From: Lutibacter sp. | Lineage (GTDB): Bacteria > Bacteroidota > Bacteroidia > Flavobacteriales > Flavobacteriaceae | Assembly (NCBI GenBank): GCA_030694935.1 | Contig: JAUYUA010000046.1 | Coordinates: 1-47,225, forward strand | DNA: 47,225 nt | Direction: 5' to 3' | Part shown: positions 26,351-34,670 of the stretch, piece after piece | Layout of the letters: each line of letters starts with the position of its first letter | Position numbering within the stretch: position 1 is the first letter of the stretch | Program-made: the position numbers and the translations under genes | The notes under the pieces: generated by a model | What the model was told of the DNA's origin: nothing | The model's database searches: none | What the model saw: only the letters and a program-made list of their open reading frames with translations

Positions 26351-27928
26351 TCAGATCAAACTTAAAATCTGCACCACAATAATCAACAACACCATGGCAA
26401 TTGGATAAACCGTGGCATAAGCAATTGCTGGCGCGTCTGAATCAACCATCGTGTCGGTTGCAGCCAACCCAGGAGTGCTGGTCATACTTCCTGTTAAAGT
26501 ACCAAGCAAAACAAGCATGTTTATTTTGTAGAAATATTGAGCCGCAATTGTGGTAATAATCATAGGAATCAGCGTAATAATTGCGCCATAAATAAATAAT
26601 TCAATGCCGTATTGCTGAAAAGTGCTTTCAAGATGTGAACCTGCGCTGGTGCCAACTGCTGCCAAAAAGAACAGCAATCCAAACTGTCTCAAAATCTGAT
26701 TTGCCTCACCGGTCATGGTCCACATTATCGGTCCGGTTTTACCTGTTCTGCCCAAAATAAGTGCCACAAGCAAAATGCCTCCGGTTAATCCCAATCCAAA
26801 AGAAAAATCTCCAAAATTGACACTCATTTTTCCCACCAAAATCCCCAGAATAATTCCAGCTGCGATGGGCAAAAAATCGGTGCTTGAAAGTTTGTCATCA
26901 CCAAAAATACGGCTCACCTCTGCCATGTTTTCTTTTGTGCAAATCACAATTAACTTGTCTCCAAATTGCAATTTCATGGACGGGCTAGGTGAAATATCTA
27001 TTCCCGAACGCCTAACTCTGGTTATGGTCGCATTATAAGTTTCTAAAATTTGAAGCTGTCCCAATGCTTTTTTAACCACCTCTTTATTGGTTACTAAAAT
27101 AGAACGCACATCGTATTTGGTGTCTAACGGGATTTCTTTTTTTGTTTCCGGACCCACCAGCAGTTTCACTCTTTCCAAAGCTTCATTTGAACCAACTGCT
27201 CTTATGGTATCCCCTTTTTGCAAAATAACTTCGGATTCAGGAATAATCACGGTGTTTTCATGCATAATTCTTGAAATAACCGCTTTGGTCATAAAACGAA
27301 TGTTTAAATCCCCAAAACTTTTGCCTATTACGTTTTCATTTTCAACCACAAAATGTTTGGCTAAAATTTCTGGATATTGGGCTGACATTTCAGAATTATA
27401 TATTTTTTCCTGCTCTTTTATGTTGACTCGAAGGATTCGTGGCAAAAAATTTACGAAAAGGATCACGCCAATAACGCCGAACGGATAACCAATTCCATAA
27501 CCAATAGACGCCAAAGGAGAGCCTGTAATGTCAATGGCTGTTGCCAAACCGGGCGTGCTGGTTAAGGCGCCATTCAGCAATCCGATAGCCAAGTTTTTGT
27601 CTACACCCAAAAAATAAGAAATCAAAAAAGTGATTAAACCCGCGCTAAGAATAAGCAATGTTGCCAAAATAGCCAATTCGCGTCCGTTCCTTTTAAACGA
27701 TTCAAAAAAACTGGGCCCGGCCTGTATTCCAATAGTAAAAATGAAAAGCACCAAACCAATATATTGAAAATCTATAGGAACCACCACACCATAATGGCCA
27801 AAAAACAAGGCCACAAAAATTACGGCAGACACATCCAAAGAAATTCCTTTAATTTTAATCCGACCAATAATAAATCCAATTAATATAATCAGAAATAATA
27901 CAAAATAACTATTTGAAAACAAACTCAT
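26351..27928 (-). CDS. AspT/YidE-type transporter with central TrkA-C domains
   Basis: 525 residues. Two halves of about five to six membrane helices each flank two tandem TrkA-C (RCK_C) domains (about residues 195-270 and 280-350), the AspT/YidE/YbjL duplication architecture. The helix segments GALTSTPGLATA and GSMTSTPGLAAT in the two halves are the inverted-repeat signature. AspT exchanges aspartate for alanine, but the substrate of this member is unknown; the RCK domains suggest ligand control. Single gene, ending beside the heptamer repeat. Confidence 0.9.
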   Translation of the reverse strand: MSLFSNSYFVLFLIILIGFIIGRIKIKGISLDVSAVIFVALFFGHYGVVVPIDFQYIGLVLFIFTIGIQAGPSFFESFKRNGRELAILATLLILSAGLITFLISYFLGVDKNLAIGLLNGALTSTPGLATAIDITGSPLASIGYGIGYPFGVIGVILFVNFLPRILRVNIKEQEKIYNSEMSAQYPEILAKHFVVENENVIGKSFGDLNIRFMTKAVISRIMHENTVIIPESEVILQKGDTIRAVGSNEALERVKLLVGPETKKEIPLDTKYDVRSILVTNKEVVKKALGQLQILETYNATITRVRRSGIDISPSPSMKLQFGDKLIVICTKENMAEVSRIFGDDKLSSTDFLPIAAGIILGILVGKMSVNFGDFSFGLGLTGGILLVALILGRTGKTGPIMWTMTGEANQILRQFGLLFFLAAVGTSAGSHLESTFQQYGIELFIYGAIITLIPMIITTIAAQYFYKINMLVLLGTLTGSMTSTPGLAATDTMVDSDAPAIAYATVYPIAMVLLIIVVQILSLI

Positions 27929-28023
27929 AACCTTAATTTATTAGGCAAAATTAAATACTTATTAGGTGCAATTCCAATTATTGGCGTGACTTTTTACGAA
28001 AACGATTGCAACAATTTAAGGCT

Positions 28024-28061
28024 AAAAAAAAGCCTAATTTAATAATTTTAGGCTTTTTTTT
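28024..28061 (-). terminator. Terminator after trxB
   Basis: AGCCTAA/TTAGGCT stem (28031-28037 with 28048-28054) extended by A-run and T-run on the two sides. Because both flanks are homopolymeric it can work on both strands. Confidence 0.85.
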
Positions 28062-28075
28062 ATCATTTTTTGTTA

Positions 28076-29023
28076 TTAATTCAGTGATCCCAAATAACGT
28101 TCGGCATCCAAAGCGGCCATACAGCCAGTACCGGCGGCGGTAACTGCCTGCCTGTATTCTTTGTCTTGCACATCACCTGCCGCAAAAACACCCGGTAAAT
28201 TTGTTTTGGTCGATTTTCCTTTGGTGATTAAATAACCTGTTTCATCCATATCCAAAACACCTTTAAATATATCGGTATTTGGCACGTGGCCAATGGCAAT
28301 AAAAATTCCGGTTACGTCAATCACTTCTTTTTTTCCTGTCTTGTTATTCACAACACGAACACCTTCGACCACTTTTTCACCCAATACCTCATCAATTTCG
28401 GTATTGTACCTCACTTCAATATTGGCTGTTTTATCAACCCTGTGTTGCATGGCTTTTGATGCACGCATAAAATCTTTGCGGACTAAAATAGTCACCTTTT
28501 TACAAAGGTTGGCTAAATAAGTTGCTTCTTCCGCGGCGGTATCACCGGCGCCAACAACAACCACGTCCTGGCCTCTATAAAAGAAACCATCGCAAGTGGC
28601 ACAGGCAGAAACGCCTCCGCCTATTAAACGTTGCTCGCTTTCTATTCCTAAATATTTGGCGGTTGCCCCTGTTGAAATGATGACGGTATTCGCTTCAATT
28701 TGAATGGATTCATCGACCGTAACTTTGTGAATTCCGCCAACTTCCTTGCTGAAATCCACGCTGGTCACCATCCCAAATCTGACTTCAGTTCCAAAACGTT
28801 CGGCTTGTTTTTTTAAATCTTCCATCATCGCCGTTCCATCGGTGCCATCCGGGTAACCAGGAAAATTATCGACTTCAGTTGTGGTGGTCAATTGACCGCC
28901 CATTTGCATTCCTGTATACATCACAGGTTTTAAATCGGCTCTTGCAGCATAAATTGCAGCGGTATATCCTGCAGGTCCGGACCCAATAATCAAACATTTT
29001 ATTCTTTCAATTTTATCAGACAT
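28076..29023 (-). CDS. trxB: Thioredoxin-disulfide reductase
   Basis: 315 residues from the ATG at 29023; the frame is open to 29134 but the additional 37 residues are not part of the family. FAD site GSGPAG at 14-19, redox pair C141-A-T-C144 in SACATCDGFF, NADPH site VVGAGDTAAEEA near 157-168, and the C-terminal AAGDVQDKEYRQAVTAAGTGC. It reduces thioredoxin with NADPH in the cytoplasm. A separate thioredoxin-like gene without an active CxxC is divergent from it. Confidence 0.95.
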   Translation of the reverse strand: MSDKIERIKCLIIGSGPAGYTAAIYAARADLKPVMYTGMQMGGQLTTTTEVDNFPGYPDGTDGTAMMEDLKKQAERFGTEVRFGMVTSVDFSKEVGGIHKVTVDESIQIEANTVIISTGATAKYLGIESEQRLIGGGVSACATCDGFFYRGQDVVVVGAGDTAAEEATYLANLCKKVTILVRKDFMRASKAMQHRVDKTANIEVRYNTEIDEVLGEKVVEGVRVVNNKTGKKEVIDVTGIFIAIGHVPNTDIFKGVLDMDETGYLITKGKSTKTNLPGVFAAGDVQDKEYRQAVTAAGTGCMAALDAERYLGSLN

Positions 29024-29190
29024 AATCCATTTTTTATTTAAATAGGTAACAAATTTATGGCAATTAATTAAATGTTTAGACCTTTGTCCATTATTTTTTA
29101 TGATGACATTGTCAACAAATACAATAAGAAACAATCCTTACCTAACAAATTGAAAATTGTGGTAAATTTGATTCTTATAATCTCAATAAA

Positions 29191-29529
29191 ATGAACACAA
29201 TTAAAAGAATAGAATCTTTGGATCAACTTGAAAATATATTACAGGATACGATTGCCGTTTTGCTGTATTTTTCAACAGATTCTTGCAACGTTGGTGAAGC
29301 TTTGGAGCCTAAAGTGTACGATTTGCTGAAAACCGATTTCCCGAAAATTGATTTTTATAAAATCGATTTGAATTTTTCTCCCGAAATAGCCGCAAAACAC
29401 AGTGCTTTTGTGGAACCAACGATTTTGGTATTTTTTGAAGGCAAAGAAACCATCAGAAAAAGCAGAAATATTGGCATTCAAGAATTACAAAATGCCATTT
29501 CAAGACCCTACAAACTTATTTTCGAGTAA
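29191..29529 (+). CDS. Thioredoxin-like protein with incomplete active site
   Basis: 112 residues with a thioredoxin fold: strand AVLLYFST, active-site region S31-C32-N-V-G35, strand FYKIDLNFSPEIA, and cis-proline segment V75-P76-T-I-L. The CxxC is reduced to CxxG, so it cannot do classical dithiol exchange but could form mixed disulfides through Cys32. Divergent from trxB with 167 bp between starts. The GxxG or CxxG class is known in Bacteroidetes as small thioredoxin-family proteins. Confidence 0.8.
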   Translation: MNTIKRIESLDQLENILQDTIAVLLYFSTDSCNVGEALEPKVYDLLKTDFPKIDFYKIDLNFSPEIAAKHSAFVEPTILVFFEGKETIRKSRNIGIQELQNAISRPYKLIFE

Positions 29530-29578
29530 TTGCTTGCAAAACCTATTTTTAGCGCTATATTTGCACACCGAAATTATT

Positions 29579-29703
29579 CTGGATGCAGTATCGTGACAAG
29601 CACGGTGCTCAGTTAACTAAAAGTTAAAAACACCTTCGGGGTGTAGTACCGTGACAAGCACGGCATAAACTACGCTCAGAAAAATAGAAGTAAATAACAC
29701 CTT
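29579..29703 (+). repeat. Tandem leader repeats before tRNA-Pro
   Basis: Two partial units precede the tRNA. Each has GYAGTAYCGTGACAAGCACGG (hairpin CCGTG/CACGG in the second unit) and each is followed by AAYACCTT. The second unit begins with CGGGGTGTAG, identical to the first ten bases of the tRNA. The ACACC-TTCGG-GGTGT hairpin recurs at 29629 and 29697. Confidence 0.7.
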
Positions 29704-29778
29704 CGGGGTGTAGCGTAGCCCGGTTATCGCGCCTGCTTTGGGAGCAGGAGGTCGCAGGTTCGAATCCTGCCACCCCGA
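29704..29778 (+). tRNA. tRNA-Pro (anticodon TGG)
   Basis: Cloverleaf: acceptor CGGGGTG/CACCCCG (29704-29710 with 29771-29777), discriminator A at 29778, anticodon arm CCTGC-TTTGGGA-GCAGG with TGG anticodon, T arm GCAGG-TTCGAAT-CCTGC. CCA is not encoded. It is followed by a strong terminator. Confidence 0.95.
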
Positions 29779-29780
29779 CA

Positions 29781-29820
29781 AAAAAAAGATTCTATTGACC
29801 GGCAATAGAATCTTTTTTGT
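29781..29820. terminator. Terminator after tRNA-Pro
   Basis: Stem GATTCTATTG/CAATAGAATC with flanking A-run and T-run. It can serve both the tRNA and the minus-strand sigma-like gene ending at 29858. Confidence 0.85.
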
Positions 29821-29857
29821 TTTAATAGAATTTGACTTTTTTAATGATTAAGTACTG

Positions 29858-30550
29858 CTATAGTTTTTCAAGCTTTTCCTTTACCCTGTCAATTACTTTT
29901 CTTACCGCATCTTCACTCACTTTCAAAGTCTCCGCGATTTCTAAAATATCCATATTTCCAAAAACATACAACTCAATAATATTTTTGCTTATTGGCGGCA
30001 AAGTGTAAAATGTGGCGCCAAATAAAACGCTGCTTCTGTCGGAAAATAATGAAATTTCGCTCAAATCCAACTTACCGGTAAGTTCCAGTTCCATCGGCTG
30101 GTCTAAAATAAAATGGACCGGATTAAACCTGTTTTGTTGGTACGAAATATAGTCAAGATCCTCATCAAATATATAATCTCCATCTGCTTCGACGGAATAA
30201 TTTTCTTTCAACAAATTCAATTCATCTTTTAAAACTGCATCAATGTTTATATCTTCGGCAAATTGATTTTCTTTTTCTATTTTGTGATTTATTTTTTGAA
30301 TTGTTCTTAAAAAAAGAATCTGGCGCAAATGTTTTTCATCAATATCACTTGAATAAACTTTAAAAACTTCCAAAAAAACTTCGTCTAAAATTTCATTAGC
30401 ATCATAGAATCCCTTGTCAACTAAACCCTCTTTTTCGGCAAGCTTTAATTTTGATGCAGCAAACTTTTTCAAACTTGAAATGGCGGATGAACTTTTTTTG
30501 TAAAATTCTTCGAAATTGGTTTCTTGGTGCTTTGGTTCTTTGATTTTCAT
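29858..30550 (-). CDS. Sigma-70-like (ECF-type) regulator
   Basis: 230 residues. The C-terminal 50 residues form a clear sigma region 4 HTH: ISKNIIELYVFGNMDILEIA, then ETLKVSEDAVRKVIDRVKEKLEKL. The N-terminal part has a weak region 2-like helix pair (ANEILDEVFLEVFKVY). The central 80 residues are acidic and unlike standard ECF sigmas, so it may be a divergent sigma factor or an anti-sigma-regulated transcription factor. It is divergent from the mla operon, and an FNR-like box with TAACTTTA at the standard spacing lies 59 bp before its start, so it is probably a second-tier regulator in the same island. Confidence 0.75.
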   Translation of the reverse strand: MKIKEPKHQETNFEEFYKKSSSAISSLKKFAASKLKLAEKEGLVDKGFYDANEILDEVFLEVFKVYSSDIDEKHLRQILFLRTIQKINHKIEKENQFAEDINIDAVLKDELNLLKENYSVEADGDYIFDEDLDYISYQQNRFNPVHFILDQPMELELTGKLDLSEISLFSDRSSVLFGATFYTLPPISKNIIELYVFGNMDILEIAETLKVSEDAVRKVIDRVKEKLEKL

Positions 30551-30608
30551 GGCATAAAAAATTAGTGGTTTTTACTCTTGTTTTCTTGGTTTTATAAACA
30601 TCCCTATG

Positions 30609-30652
30609 TAAAGTTAAAAAGGGTTATTTTAACTATTAATGATAAATATCAA
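30609..30652 (-). promoter_or_regulatory. FNR-like box A and promoter for the sigma-like gene
   Basis: On the minus strand: TTGAT-ATTT-ATCAT (30652 to 30639), then TAACTTTA (30616 to 30609). The box centre is 29.5 bp from the first base of the -7 element. Predicted start near 30604. Confidence 0.75.
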
Positions 30653-30780
30653 GATGTTGATTAAATTTAACTGACTCATTTTCTTTTTAAAAGAAATTAG
30701 TGACACCTTGTTTTAACTGAATAAAAAGCTGGATTCCTTTATTATTTTATCAACTCCATTCATTATTAAGTGTTGAAAAA

Positions 30781-30824
30781 TTGATATAAATCATTTTATG
30801 CCATATAAATCAGCAATAACTTTA
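30781..30824 (+). promoter_or_regulatory. FNR-like box B and promoter of the mla operon
   Basis: TTGAT-ATAA-ATCAT (30781-30794) and TAACTTTA (30817-30824). Centre-to-T distance 29.5 bp, which places the box near -41.5, the class II activator position. Confidence 0.8.
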
Positions 30825-30848
30825 TAATGGTAAAAAATCTTGAATAAG

Positions 30849-31631
30849 ATGATGACAACATCACAAATTGGAAATAAGCTCGTTAACTTTTTTACTGAAA
30901 TTGGTGAGTTATCCTATTTCGCTGGCCGTTTTTTTAAAGAGCTATTTACAAAACCTTTTGAGTTTAAAGAATTGTTGCGGCAATGTTACAATATGGGCAA
31001 TCGGTCTTTGTTTTTAGTGGGTATTACCGGTTTTATTTTAGGATTGGTGTTTACGCTTCAATCCCGGCCAACGTTGATGGAGTTTGGCGCACAATCCTGG
31101 ATGCCTTCCATGGTGAGTATTTCTATAGTTCGGGAAATTGGCCCGGTGATTATTGCGTTGATTTGCGCAGGAAAAATAAGTTCGGGAATTGGTGCCGAAT
31201 TGGGTTCTATGCGTGTTACGGAGCAAATTGACGCGATGGAAGTTTCAGGCACAAATCCGTTTAAATATTTGGTGGTAACGCGAATTTTGGCAGCTACTTT
31301 AATAATACCGTTGTTGATTATTTTTGGTGATGCCATTGCACTTTTTGGTTCTGCACTGGTAGAAAATTTAAAAGGCGATGTTTCTTTTCAACTGTATTTT
31401 AACAAGGTTTTTGACGCCATTAAATTTTCAGACATACTTCCGGCAACCACAAAGTCGTTTTTCTTTGGTTTTGCCATTGGTTTGGTGGGAAGTTTTAAAG
31501 GATATAATTGCACCAAAGGAACCGTTGGCGTTGGCGAGGCCTCCAATTCGGCGGTAGTTTACACGTCTATGCTTTTATTTATCATCGACTTTATAGCCGT
31601 TTTTTTGACCGATATTTTCTTTGAACTTTAG
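30849..31631 (+). CDS. mlaE: MlaE-type ABC permease
   Basis: 260 residues from ATG at 30849; a TTG at 30840 adds three residues and cannot be excluded. Five to six membrane helices with the MlaE/YrbE signature: GFILGLVFTLQSRPTLMEFG, then SISIVREIGPVIIALICAGK and IGAELGSMRVTEQIDAMEV. Permease of a phospholipid transporter that works between inner and outer membranes. Two bases separate it from mlaF. The FNR-like box B and its -7 element lie 25 bp before the start, with a predicted transcript start near 30829. Confidence 0.9.
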   Translation: MMTTSQIGNKLVNFFTEIGELSYFAGRFFKELFTKPFEFKELLRQCYNMGNRSLFLVGITGFILGLVFTLQSRPTLMEFGAQSWMPSMVSISIVREIGPVIIALICAGKISSGIGAELGSMRVTEQIDAMEVSGTNPFKYLVVTRILAATLIIPLLIIFGDAIALFGSALVENLKGDVSFQLYFNKVFDAIKFSDILPATTKSFFFGFAIGLVGSFKGYNCTKGTVGVGEASNSAVVYTSMLLFIIDFIAVFLTDIFFEL

Positions 31632-31633
31632 AT

Positions 31634-32374
31634 ATGGAACCATCAAAAAACATAGAACCCATTTTAAGAATCAAAGATTTGAAAAAAAGCTTTGGCGACA
31701 ATCACGTGCTAAACGGGTTTACTTTGGAATTGTTTGAAGGAGAAAATTTGGTGCTGATGGGAAAATCTGGTTCTGGAAAATCGGTGATGATCAGGTGTTT
31801 GGTAGGTTTAATGCAGCCCGACGAAGGTTCTTTAGAAATTATGGGCAAAGACATCAGCAAACTTGCACAAAAGGAATTCAATGAATTGCGCACACAATTG
31901 GGATTTCTTTTTCAGGGAAGTGCCTTGTACGATTCTATGACCGTTCGCGAAAATTTAGAATTTCCTATGCGCCAGCAAAATAAAACGGAAGAAGAATCCC
32001 TGAAATTGGTGCACGAGGCTTTGGACAGCGTTGGGTTAAGAGACGCTATAGATTTAATGCCCGAGGAACTTTCGGGCGGAATGAAAAGAAGAATTGCGCT
32101 GGCAAGGGCCATTATTTTAAAACCAAAAATTATTATTTATGATGAGCCAACAACTGGACTCGACCCAATTACCGCCAAAGAAATTATACAGTTGATGCGC
32201 AATATTCAGCTAAATTATAAAACCTCATCGCTTATCATTACCCACGATGTGGACTGCGCCAGAGTAATTTCAAACAGAATGATTTTATTGATTGACGGCG
32301 TTAATTATGCGGAAGGAACTTTTGAGGAACTGTCCGCTAACAAAGACGAAAAAATTCAGGCATTTTTTAAATAA
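31634..32374 (+). CDS. mlaF: MlaF-type ABC ATPase
   Basis: 246 residues. Walker A GKSGSGKS at 43-50, Q-loop Q94, signature LSGGM at 146-150, Walker B IIIYDE at 166-171, switch His204. Energises the MlaE permease. Second gene of the mla-like operon, 9 bp before the MCE gene. Confidence 0.95.
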   Translation: MEPSKNIEPILRIKDLKKSFGDNHVLNGFTLELFEGENLVLMGKSGSGKSVMIRCLVGLMQPDEGSLEIMGKDISKLAQKEFNELRTQLGFLFQGSALYDSMTVRENLEFPMRQQNKTEEESLKLVHEALDSVGLRDAIDLMPEELSGGMKRRIALARAIILKPKIIIYDEPTTGLDPITAKEIIQLMRNIQLNYKTSSLIITHDVDCARVISNRMILLIDGVNYAEGTFEELSANKDEKIQAFFK

Positions 32375-32383
32375 CAACGCATT

Positions 32384-33370
32384 ATGAAAACATCAAACAC
32401 ACAAAAACTGAGTCTTGGATTGTTTATATTTTTCACCACCATTATTTTGGTTATTGCACTTTATTTAATTGGCAATAAGCAAAATCTTTTTGGTCATACC
32501 TTTAGGATAAGTGCCGTATTTAATAATGTAAACGGCCTAATTTTAGGCAATAACGTACGCTATTCCGGCATTAATATTGGTACCGTTAAAAATATTGTGA
32601 TGATTAATGACAGCACCATTTGCGTTGATATGGTTATTGAAGACAAAATGCTTATCCATATGAAGAAAAACGCAGTAGCCGCCATTGGTTCTGATGGTTT
32701 GGTTGGCAGTATGGTCATCAATATCGTTCCCGGCAAAGAGGTTTCTGAGGCTTTAAAACCAGGCGACACCATTCAATCATACAATAAAACATCAACCACC
32801 GATATGCTTGAAACCTTAAATACCACCAATGACAATGCCGCCAAATTAACTTCCGATTTATTGAAGATTACCACAGCCATAAAAGAAGGGAAAGGCACCA
32901 TTGGCATGTTGATTGAAGATGCTGAAATGGCTTCCGAAGTAAAACAAACCATTGTAAATTTAAAAATAGCGAGTTCAAGCGCTTCGGCAACAATTAAAGA
33001 GCTAAAGCATATTATTGACGCCGTAAATTATGATAAAAGCATGGCTGCCGTATTGTTAAGCGACCCTGCTTCAGCCAATCAAATGAAATCAGTCATAACC
33101 AATTTAGAAAAATCGAGCGAGCACATCGATGGGGTAATCACCAATTTAAACAAGGTTGTTTTAGAGGTTAAAAATGGAAAAGGTACGGTGAATTATATGA
33201 TTAAAGACACTATTTTGGTCGATAATATTGACGAAACAATGAAAAATATTAAGGAAGGAAGCGCGCGTTTAAATGAAAATATGGAAGCCTTAAAACACAA
33301 CTTTTTGTTTAGGGGTTATTTTAGGAAATTAGAGAAACAAAAACTTAAGGACGAAAAAAATCAAAATTAA
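32384..33370 (+). CDS. mlaD: MCE-domain protein (MlaD-type)
   Basis: 328 residues: one N-terminal membrane helix (about 8-27), an MCE domain (about 38-115, RISAVFNNVNGLILGNNVRY and GSDGLVGSMVINIVPG), then a long helical, coiled-coil tail. MlaD-like proteins form hexameric rings that carry lipid across the periplasm. The tail is longer than E. coli MlaD, as usual outside the proteobacteria. Third gene of the operon. Confidence 0.9.
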   Translation: MKTSNTQKLSLGLFIFFTTIILVIALYLIGNKQNLFGHTFRISAVFNNVNGLILGNNVRYSGINIGTVKNIVMINDSTICVDMVIEDKMLIHMKKNAVAAIGSDGLVGSMVINIVPGKEVSEALKPGDTIQSYNKTSTTDMLETLNTTNDNAAKLTSDLLKITTAIKEGKGTIGMLIEDAEMASEVKQTIVNLKIASSSASATIKELKHIIDAVNYDKSMAAVLLSDPASANQMKSVITNLEKSSEHIDGVITNLNKVVLEVKNGKGTVNYMIKDTILVDNIDETMKNIKEGSARLNENMEALKHNFLFRGYFRKLEKQKLKDEKNQN

Positions 33371-33390
33371 ATTTATTTATGTTCATGGAG

Positions 33391-33434
33391 TTGATAGATA
33401 TCATTTTAGTCATTTTAGTTTATTTGTAAATTGA
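33391..33434 (+). promoter_or_regulatory. FNR-like box C and promoter
   Basis: TTGAT-AGAT-ATCAT (33391-33404), then TAAATTGA (33427-33434), again at 29.5 bp. The -7 element is weaker than at the other sites. It precedes the lipoprotein-patatin pair, so these genes have their own promoter inside the mla region. Confidence 0.65.
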
Positions 33435-33454
33435 TTTGGTTAAATGCTACGATT

Positions 33455-33865
33455 ATGAAAAAACTTTCTTTTTTAACTGTTGCACTTTTATTTTCTTTTG
33501 TGTTATCAATAGAAAGTTGCGGACCCGTTGTGGTCACTTCAAGAATAGGAACACCTCCGCCGCCTTGGTTTTATCCAAACCGGGCCGAAGTGGTGCGCTA
33601 TGTCTATTTCCCGGAATTTGAAATTTACTATGATTTTTCATCAAGAAATTACCTCTATTTTGATAATGGCATTTGGATAACCGCCAATATTTTGCCTCCA
33701 AGATATGGCCATATCAATTTAAGGCGAAGCCATCATATCAGAATCAACAATTATTTTGGGGACGATATAAAAAGATATCACAACGACAACAGAAACAATT
33801 TAAACAGAAGCAACACCAGCAGAAGAAATCCTGCCGTAAATAGGAATCCTGTTAGAAGAAATTAA
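33455..33865 (+). CDS. Small predicted lipoprotein, Arg/Asn-rich
   Basis: 136 residues from ATG at 33455; upstream in-frame residues do not look like a signal. Signal peptide ending IESC, so probably lipidated at Cys22. The mature part starts with GPVVVTSRIGTPPPPWF, has aromatic-rich repeats YYDFSSRNYLYFDNGIW, and ends in a positively charged tail of Arg and Asn (about residues 105-136) that could bind nucleic acid or polyanions. No family recognised. 18 bp before the patatin gene, so likely co-transcribed from box C. Confidence 0.65.
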   Translation: MKKLSFLTVALLFSFVLSIESCGPVVVTSRIGTPPPPWFYPNRAEVVRYVYFPEFEIYYDFSSRNYLYFDNGIWITANILPPRYGHINLRRSHHIRINNYFGDDIKRYHNDNRNNLNRSNTSRRNPAVNRNPVRRN

Positions 33866-33883
33866 TTTTTAAACCAACCCATT

Positions 33884-34654
33884 ATGAGCATAGGATTGGC
33901 ACTCTCCGGCGGAGGCATGAAAGGTATTGCCCATATTGGGGCCATTAAGGCGCTCGAGGAAAATAACATTTACCCAACCCACATTTCGGGCAGCAGTGTG
34001 GGTGCTATGGTTGGCGCTTTTTACGCTTCAGGTTATTCGCCCGAAGAAATGGTGAATTTTTTTAAGGAAGTCCCGCTTTTTAATCCAAACCGATATGGTT
34101 TTGGAAAGCCCGGGCTCATAAATACCGAAAATTTTTATGAAGATTTTAAAAAATATTTTCCTGATGACAATTTTAACGCGCTGCAAAAAAAACTTTTTAT
34201 AACCACTGTTGATATGCTTAACGGAAGCATGAAAGTTTTTACTGAAGGCGAATTGATTATGCCTATTTTGGCATCATCCGCTTTTCCCGGAATATGTTCG
34301 CCCGTTTCCATAAGCGGCATTTTGTATGCTGATGGCGGTATTCTCGATAATTTTCCTGTTGCGCCTTTAAAATTAAATTGCGAACAAATCATTGGCGTTT
34401 ATGTGAGTCCGCTTGACGAGATTAAAACCGAAAATTTAAAATATGCTGTTGATGTGTTGCAAAGAGCCATCAGAATAAATTTTTCTAACGCTTCATCGCT
34501 AAAGTTTTCGCAATGTGATTTGTTGATTTATCCGCCATTGTCAAAATTTGGGATGTTCGATAAAAACCATATTGATGAAATTTATAACATTGGCTATGAA
34601 ACGGCCAAAAATAAAATTAAACAGCTTGAAAAAGCTTCGCTGTTATTTGGTTAA
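33884..34654 (+). CDS. Patatin-like phospholipase (RssA type)
   Basis: 256 residues. Oxyanion loop GGGMKG at 9-14, nucleophile Ser38 in GSSVG, catalytic Asp150 in DGG. A cytosolic or membrane-associated lipid acyl hydrolase of the NTE/RssA class. It follows the small lipoprotein gene by 18 bp and, with the mla operon upstream, suggests lipid turnover is a theme of this island. It is convergent with the phosphoesterase gene downstream. Confidence 0.9.
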   Translation: MSIGLALSGGGMKGIAHIGAIKALEENNIYPTHISGSSVGAMVGAFYASGYSPEEMVNFFKEVPLFNPNRYGFGKPGLINTENFYEDFKKYFPDDNFNALQKKLFITTVDMLNGSMKVFTEGELIMPILASSAFPGICSPVSISGILYADGGILDNFPVAPLKLNCEQIIGVYVSPLDEIKTENLKYAVDVLQRAIRINFSNASSLKFSQCDLLIYPPLSKFGMFDKNHIDEIYNIGYETAKNKIKQLEKASLLFG

Positions 34655-34670
34655 AAAAAATTCCCATAAG

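Noticed and set aside
26159-26365. ORF over the heptamer tract between udk and the transporter
   Set aside because: Pure microsatellite translation.
29617-29805. Minus-strand ORF with GWQDSNLRPPAPKAGAI
   Set aside because: It is the antisense of the tRNA-Pro gene. This peptide is a well-known false annotation arising from tRNA sequence.
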